This document shows positions 7,341 through 9,933 of a DNA stretch of 9,933 nucleotides, piece by piece. The notes beneath the pieces were generated by a model, which was given only the letters and a program-made list of their open reading frames with translations, was not told the DNA's origin and did no database searches. How positions within the stretch are numbered: the first letter of the stretch is position 1; each line of letters starts with the position of its first letter. Source of the stretch: Paracoccaceae bacterium (GTDB taxonomy: Bacteria > Pseudomonadota > Alphaproteobacteria > Rhodobacterales > Rhodobacteraceae). Where the stretch lies: NCBI GenBank assembly GCA_029881635.1, contig JAOUMG010000035.1, positions 1 to 9,933 of the forward strand. The letters are read 5' to 3'. The translations under genes and the position numbers were made by a program.

Positions 7341-8138
7341 TCAGCTGGGTCGGATTATAAGTGCGGATCTCAAGAGTTTGCCAAACTGTGCCTTGGCCAT
7401 GCGCCGCGACATCAGGCCTGCCATCAGCGCCATGATCTTGTTCATCCCACCGGGTACAACGCTGTCCTTTCGGCCTAGCGCGGCCAAACCGACACGCGCG
7501 ACCTTGCGAGGATCGCCGTGCGGCATCGGAACCTTGGACATGTCGATTTGCTCGGCGAGCTTTACTGACATGTTGGTCTTAGTTGCGCCTGGAATGACGA
7601 TCAGCACATCGATGCTTTTTGAGCGAAGCTCGACCGCCAGAGCCTCGCCGAAACTGATGACAAACGCCTTCGCCGCGCCGTAAACGGCCGCATAAGGGAT
7701 GGGGGCAAAGCCAAAACCTGACGAGACGAGGATCAATCCGCCACCACCTCTGTTGACCAGACGCTCGCCAAAAAGACGCGCTATTTCCACGGTTGCGGTT
7801 ATGTGAATGGCTTGAAGTGCGGCGTCAATTTTTGGTGATTCCTCCAAAAACCCACCCGCATGCGCAAGGCCCGCGGAATGCACAACAAGCCCGACGTCCA
7901 GTTTTCGGGTCTCGTCGTCGAGCGCTTGTAGCCCTTCGGGCGTACTCAAGTCAGCGACGACGATCCTGTGCGACGCATCGAGATCGTCTTCGAGCGTTTG
8001 CCTCAGGGTCGCTTCGGTCCTCGCAACGAGCACAATTTTCTTGCCGGCCGTGGCAAGTTCCTTTGCGAACTCCCGACCGATTCCTGACGATGCGCCTGTA
8101 ACGACAGCCCATTTGCCATACTTTTCAAAGTCTCTCAT
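7341..8138 (-). CDS. Short-chain dehydrogenase/reductase (SDR)
   Basis: This 265-residue NAD(P)-dependent oxidoreductase has a classical Rossmann SDR layout. The nucleotide-binding TGASSGIG is at 14-21. Arg40 follows the second strand, suggesting NADP(H) preference. The adenine-contacting VADL (Asp63) is at 61-64, and the catalytic triad is Ser140, Tyr153 and Lys157 (YGAAK). Two sites are unusual: the common NNAG motif reads HSAG at 87-90, and the position where the structural Asn of the tetrad normally sits appears to be His112. The ATG at 8138 has AGGGGG five bases upstream; a TTG one codon earlier is not needed. It is the first gene of a minus-strand cluster and is divergent from the LysR-type gene, which suggests control by that regulator. 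The substrate is unknown. The C-terminal 40 residues are basic and carry an amphipathic-looking helix. Confidence 0.93.
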   Translation of the reverse strand: MRDFEKYGKWAVVTGASSGIGREFAKELATAGKKIVLVARTEATLRQTLEDDLDASHRIVVADLSTPEGLQALDDETRKLDVGLVVHSAGLAHAGGFLEESPKIDAALQAIHITATVEIARLFGERLVNRGGGGLILVSSGFGFAPIPYAAVYGAAKAFVISFGEALAVELRSKSIDVLIVIPGATKTNMSVKLAEQIDMSKVPMPHGDPRKVARVGLAALGRKDSVVPGGMNKIMALMAGLMSRRMAKAQFGKLLRSALIIRPS

Positions 8139-8158
8139 CAAAGCCCCCTATTGTTTGG

Positions 8159-8208
8159 AGTCAACTATCGGATTCGGAAAGGAGTACGAAAATAGACATA
8201 AGTTGACT
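8159..8208. repeat. 8-bp inverted repeat flanking the SDR/LysR intergenic region
   Basis: AGTCAACT at 8159-8166 and AGTTGACT at 8201-8208 are exact reverse complements separated by 34 bases. They lie within the divergent promoter region and could be two half-sites of a looped or cooperative operator. At 8 bp the match could arise by chance, though the location raises its weight. Confidence 0.4.
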
Positions 8209-8218
8209 GATTTCGTAC
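8184..8218. repeat. GTACGAAA / TTTCGTAC inverted repeat sharing a half-site with the 16-bp palindrome
   Basis: GTACGAAA at 8184-8191 and TTTCGTAC at 8211-8218 are exact reverse complements separated by 19 bases. The right arm shares its CGTAC with the 16-bp palindrome, giving three GTACG-type half-sites in 46 bases. This arrangement would suit a LysR tetramer contacting a recognition site and an activation site. Confidence 0.45.
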
Positions 8219-8221
8219 AAA
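8193..8221 (+). promoter_or_regulatory. Candidate promoter of the LysR-type gene
   Basis: TAGACA at 8193-8198 (five of six to TTGACA) and TACAAA at 8216-8221 (four of six to TATAAT) are separated by exactly 17 bases. Transcription would begin near 8228, giving a very short leader before the ATG at 8237. The -10 element lies inside the 16-bp palindrome, so a bound regulator would block it; this is consistent with negative autoregulation. Confidence 0.35.
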
Positions 8222-8229
8222 TTTGTACG
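8214..8229. promoter_or_regulatory. Perfect 16-bp palindromic operator candidate
   Basis: CGTACAAATTTGTACG is a perfect 16-bp palindrome with no spacer, ending 7 bases before the LysR-type start codon. Its position in the short divergent region, over the likely -10 element of the regulator gene, is what is expected of an autoregulatory operator that may also control the SDR cluster. The site contains the general LysR feature of an A/T-rich dyad. Confidence 0.6.
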
Positions 8230-8236
8230 GATACCC

Positions 8237-9121
8237 ATGACTTGGGATGATCTGAAATTCGTGCTGGCCGTGTGCCGCAGAGGAAACGCGACAGCCGCTG
8301 CTGCAACCTTGAACGTAAGTCATGCCACGGTCTCTCGTCGGATTTCAGAGATTGAGACCGAACTAGATATCGTTTTGGTAGACCGGTCGGGCGTCACCTG
8401 GCGGCCAACGCCGATCTGCGCAAAGATCGCATCTGAAGCGGAAGAGATGGAGCGGCGGCATGCGGAGGCTTTGCGCCTCGCTGGCTCATATAGCACCGGG
8501 CATGGCGGAACCGTAAGGATTTCTGCGCCGACCGGCACCGTCGTTTCCATATTGGCGCAGGTCCTGTCTTCCATTCCCGACATCGTTCCTGAGACAAGCT
8601 TGATATTCCAAACCGAGGATAATCTGGCAGATGTGTCTGGCCGAAAGGCTGACATTGCGATCCGGTTCACCGATGAGCCTGACCCTGAATTGATCGGCAA
8701 ACAGGTTGGGCTCAATAGGTGGGGGTATTTTTGCGGGATGCAAATGCACCAAAACATCGAAGCCGAAATTGCGAATGGATCGGAGCCGCGCTGCCCTCTT
8801 TTGGCAACCGACCCCTCCTGCGCGTTCCCCGACTGGGCCAAAGGGAAATTCCACCTACAATCTGTGCCCCACTACGTCTACGGCTTCGCAGAAAAAGCGG
8901 CCTTGGCCGAAGCCGGGTTGGGGGTTGCTATGTTGCCAAGGATCATCGGTGACGCATCGGACAAGCTCTGTTTGATCGAGAACCTGCCATGCTCTCTCAG
9001 AACGCCGCTCTGGGTGCTGGCAAATACGGATACCCGACATAGCAAGCGCATCTCTTTGGTGAAGGGCGTTCTCACCGAAGGGTTGCAAAATATCTCCGCC
9101 CGCCTTGACCCACCAGACTAG
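8237..9121 (+). CDS. LysR-type transcriptional regulator
   Basis: This 294-residue regulator has the normal LysR length and layout. An N-terminal winged helix-turn-helix spans about residues 2-60 (LKFVLAVCRRGNATAAAATL, then SHATVSRRISEIETEL). A linker helix at about 62-85 follows, then a periplasmic-binding-protein-like effector domain at about 90-285 that includes the family-typical AALAEAGLGVAMLP at 221-234. The recognition helix reads SHATVSRRIS, as in many alphaproteobacterial members. Upstream of the ATG at 8237 only a weak GGA is seen, so expression may be low. It is divergent from the SDR gene with 98 bp between start codons, a region packed with inverted repeats, so it most likely regulates that cluster and itself. 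The co-inducer cannot be predicted. Confidence 0.95.
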   Translation: MTWDDLKFVLAVCRRGNATAAAATLNVSHATVSRRISEIETELDIVLVDRSGVTWRPTPICAKIASEAEEMERRHAEALRLAGSYSTGHGGTVRISAPTGTVVSILAQVLSSIPDIVPETSLIFQTEDNLADVSGRKADIAIRFTDEPDPELIGKQVGLNRWGYFCGMQMHQNIEAEIANGSEPRCPLLATDPSCAFPDWAKGKFHLQSVPHYVYGFAEKAALAEAGLGVAMLPRIIGDASDKLCLIENLPCSLRTPLWVLANTDTRHSKRISLVKGVLTEGLQNISARLDPPD

Positions 9122-9152
9122 CGATCAACTGGCTGCTAGTTTGTTGTTGTTC
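9115..9152 (+). terminator. Weak hairpin at the LysR 3' end
   Basis: ACTAGC (9117-9122) and GCTAGT (9135-9140) pair exactly around a 12-base loop, extendable by an A-U and a G-U pair, and are followed by a T-rich run (TTTGTTGTTGTT). The stem is short and contains the LysR stop codon, so termination efficiency is doubtful. It also overlaps the end of the convergent gene. Confidence 0.3.
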
Positions 9153-9547
9153 ATAAGCAATGAGCGGAGTGGTTCACGGATGGCCAAAACCAATATGACA
9201 AGGTGCATGGCGGAGGCCATAAAGAACATCGAAGGCCCGAACACTTGGACCATGAAGAACTCGGGCCACGGTACGGTTAGGTGAATGATGTAGGCCGACA
9301 TCGCATCCCATATGGCAATGGCGTTCCAGACGACAACCAGCGTCCAGATGGCCAATCCTCTTCGGGTCCAGATCAAATAGGCAATGGCCAAACCTGACAG
9401 GCCGACGACGCTGTCTCCAATCAATGGCATGAGCCAGGCCAGTGGTGGGTCGCCAACGCCCCCGCCGCCGGCACGATGGATAAAGGCGAGGGTCATTGCG
9501 CGGCCTGTCAGCATAAGTGTCAATACCAAGATGATGGTCTTTTGCAT
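9125..9547 (-). CDS. Uncharacterised four-helix membrane protein
   Basis: This 140-residue product has four probable membrane helices at about 5-24, 39-60, 65-89 and 96-123, with a glycine-rich loop (GGGGVGD) after the first and a polar C-terminal tail. I do not recognise the family and see no catalytic motif. I chose the ATG at 9547 because it opens directly into the first hydrophobic helix and sits 26 bases after the stop of the metallo-hydrolase gene. An ATG at 9604 would add 19 polar, basic residues and overlap that gene. The ribosome binding site is weak (AGGA about 11 bases upstream), so translation may be coupled to the upstream hydrolase gene. It converges on the LysR gene with only 3 bp between the two stop codons. 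Confidence 0.8.
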   Translation of the reverse strand: MQKTIILVLTLMLTGRAMTLAFIHRAGGGGVGDPPLAWLMPLIGDSVVGLSGLAIAYLIWTRRGLAIWTLVVVWNAIAIWDAMSAYIIHLTVPWPEFFMVQVFGPSMFFMASAMHLVILVLAIREPLRSLLMNNNKLAAS

Positions 9548-9573
9548 GGTCCAAGAAATCCTGTGTTGTCGCT

Positions 9574-9933
9574 TTATGCGGTCTGAATAGGGACGAAGCG
9601 CCATGCGTTTTGGTGCGAGACGATTTTGCCGATGCCGGGAAACGGGAAGTGGTAGCCCGCAACAAGCAGGTTTTGGTCGGCGGCTTGTTTGAACAGTGTG
9701 CGCCGGGTGTCCGCGGCGGCGATCTGGTCCATCTCCACCGCCAGAGCCCAGTCTGGTTCTTCGGGACCAACGAGGTAATGCACGGCGGTGTCCATCAAAT
9801 GCAGCAACTTGGCATTGCCGTCATGTAGCAAGAACGCGTGGTGGCCCAATGTATGGCCCGGCGCGGCAACGGCGGTAATCCCCGGCACGATCTCGTCTTC
9901 AGCCTTGTAAGGTTGGATCAAGCCCCGAACAGG
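9574..9933 (-). CDS. Metallo-beta-lactamase-fold hydrolase, C-terminal part
   Basis: The last 119 residues of a zinc-dependent hydrolase are in the window; the frame is open at base 9933, so the N-terminal part carrying the HxHxDH motif is outside. The fragment shows the later metal ligands of the fold: His27 in PGHTLGHH, Asp48 in LLHLMDTAVH, and His95 in AGYHFPFPG (fragment numbering). The C-terminal strand with WRFVPI is typical of a group of alkyl- or lactone-hydrolase-like members, but the substrate class cannot be told from this part alone. All visible ligands are intact, so the enzyme is probably active. It is followed after 26 bases by the small membrane protein gene on the same strand, suggesting one transcript. 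Confidence 0.88.
   Translation of the reverse strand, partial: PVRGLIQPYKAEDEIVPGITAVAAPGHTLGHHAFLLHDGNAKLLHLMDTAVHYLVGPEEPDWALAVEMDQIAAADTRRTLFKQAADQNLLVAGYHFPFPGIGKIVSHQNAWRFVPIQTA

Noticed and set aside
8320..8841. Minus-strand open frame of 173 codons
   Set aside because: It lies antisense to the LysR-type gene, whose domains are intact.
9125..9604. Start at 9604 for the small membrane protein
   Set aside because: It would overlap the hydrolase gene by about 30 bases and add a polar leader before the first helix; 9547 fits better.
9174..9770. Minus-strand open frame of 198 codons
   Set aside because: It crosses the hydrolase and membrane protein genes in another frame and reads as a low-quality, Arg/His/Thr-rich sequence.
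1..9933. Defence system, CRISPR array, transposon, prophage or tRNA-linked island
   Set aside because: No repeats with spacers, transposase, integrase, nuclease or tRNA sequence was seen on either strand.

Overview
The window reads as a piece of an alphaproteobacterial chromosome, most likely Rhodobacterales/Roseobacter-like. This is inferred from moderately high GC, strong GGAGG-type ribosome binding sites, tightly overlapping genes and the protein mix. No rRNA, tRNA, CRISPR array, phage gene or insertion sequence was seen.

Region 1 (1-5112, minus strand) is a canonical five-gene peptide/nickel-type (Dpp/Opp) ABC importer operon. In transcription order it holds a candidate promoter (5112-5084), a periplasmic family 5 solute-binding protein (5017-3425), a DppB-like permease (3423-2362), a DppC-like permease (2365-1424), a first ATPase (1427-594) and a second ATPase (606-1). 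The second ATPase is cut by the window edge just after its H-loop. Every junction after the binding protein is a 1-base gap or an overlap of 4-13 bases, so the genes are surely co-translated. The substrate cannot be read from sequence.

Region 2 (about 5113-5635) has no intact gene. It holds the decayed end of an AraC/GlxA-type regulator on the plus strand (5345-5583). Both halves of its DNA-binding domain are recognisable, but they lie in different frames, with an in-frame TAA in the first half and missing sequence between them.

Region 3 (5599-8236) is a minus-strand cluster: a short-chain dehydrogenase, a four-helix membrane protein, an exported START-like (SRPBCC) protein, and, after a 124-bp gap, a two-helix membrane protein with a possible PH-like domain. 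A hairpin follows the last gene. A LysR-type regulator (8237-9121) is divergent from the dehydrogenase. The 98-bp region between them contains a perfect 16-bp palindrome and two further 8-bp inverted repeats, the expected layout for a LysR regulator controlling both itself and the cluster.

Region 4 (9125-9933, minus) holds a small four-helix membrane protein behind the C-terminal part of a metallo-beta-lactamase-fold hydrolase cut by the window edge. It converges on the LysR gene with only 3 bp between stop codons.

The region is mostly ordinary. The items most worth a second look are the regulator pseudogene, the dense operator region and the uncharacterised SDR/membrane/SRPBCC cluster. I see no defence system or mobile element.
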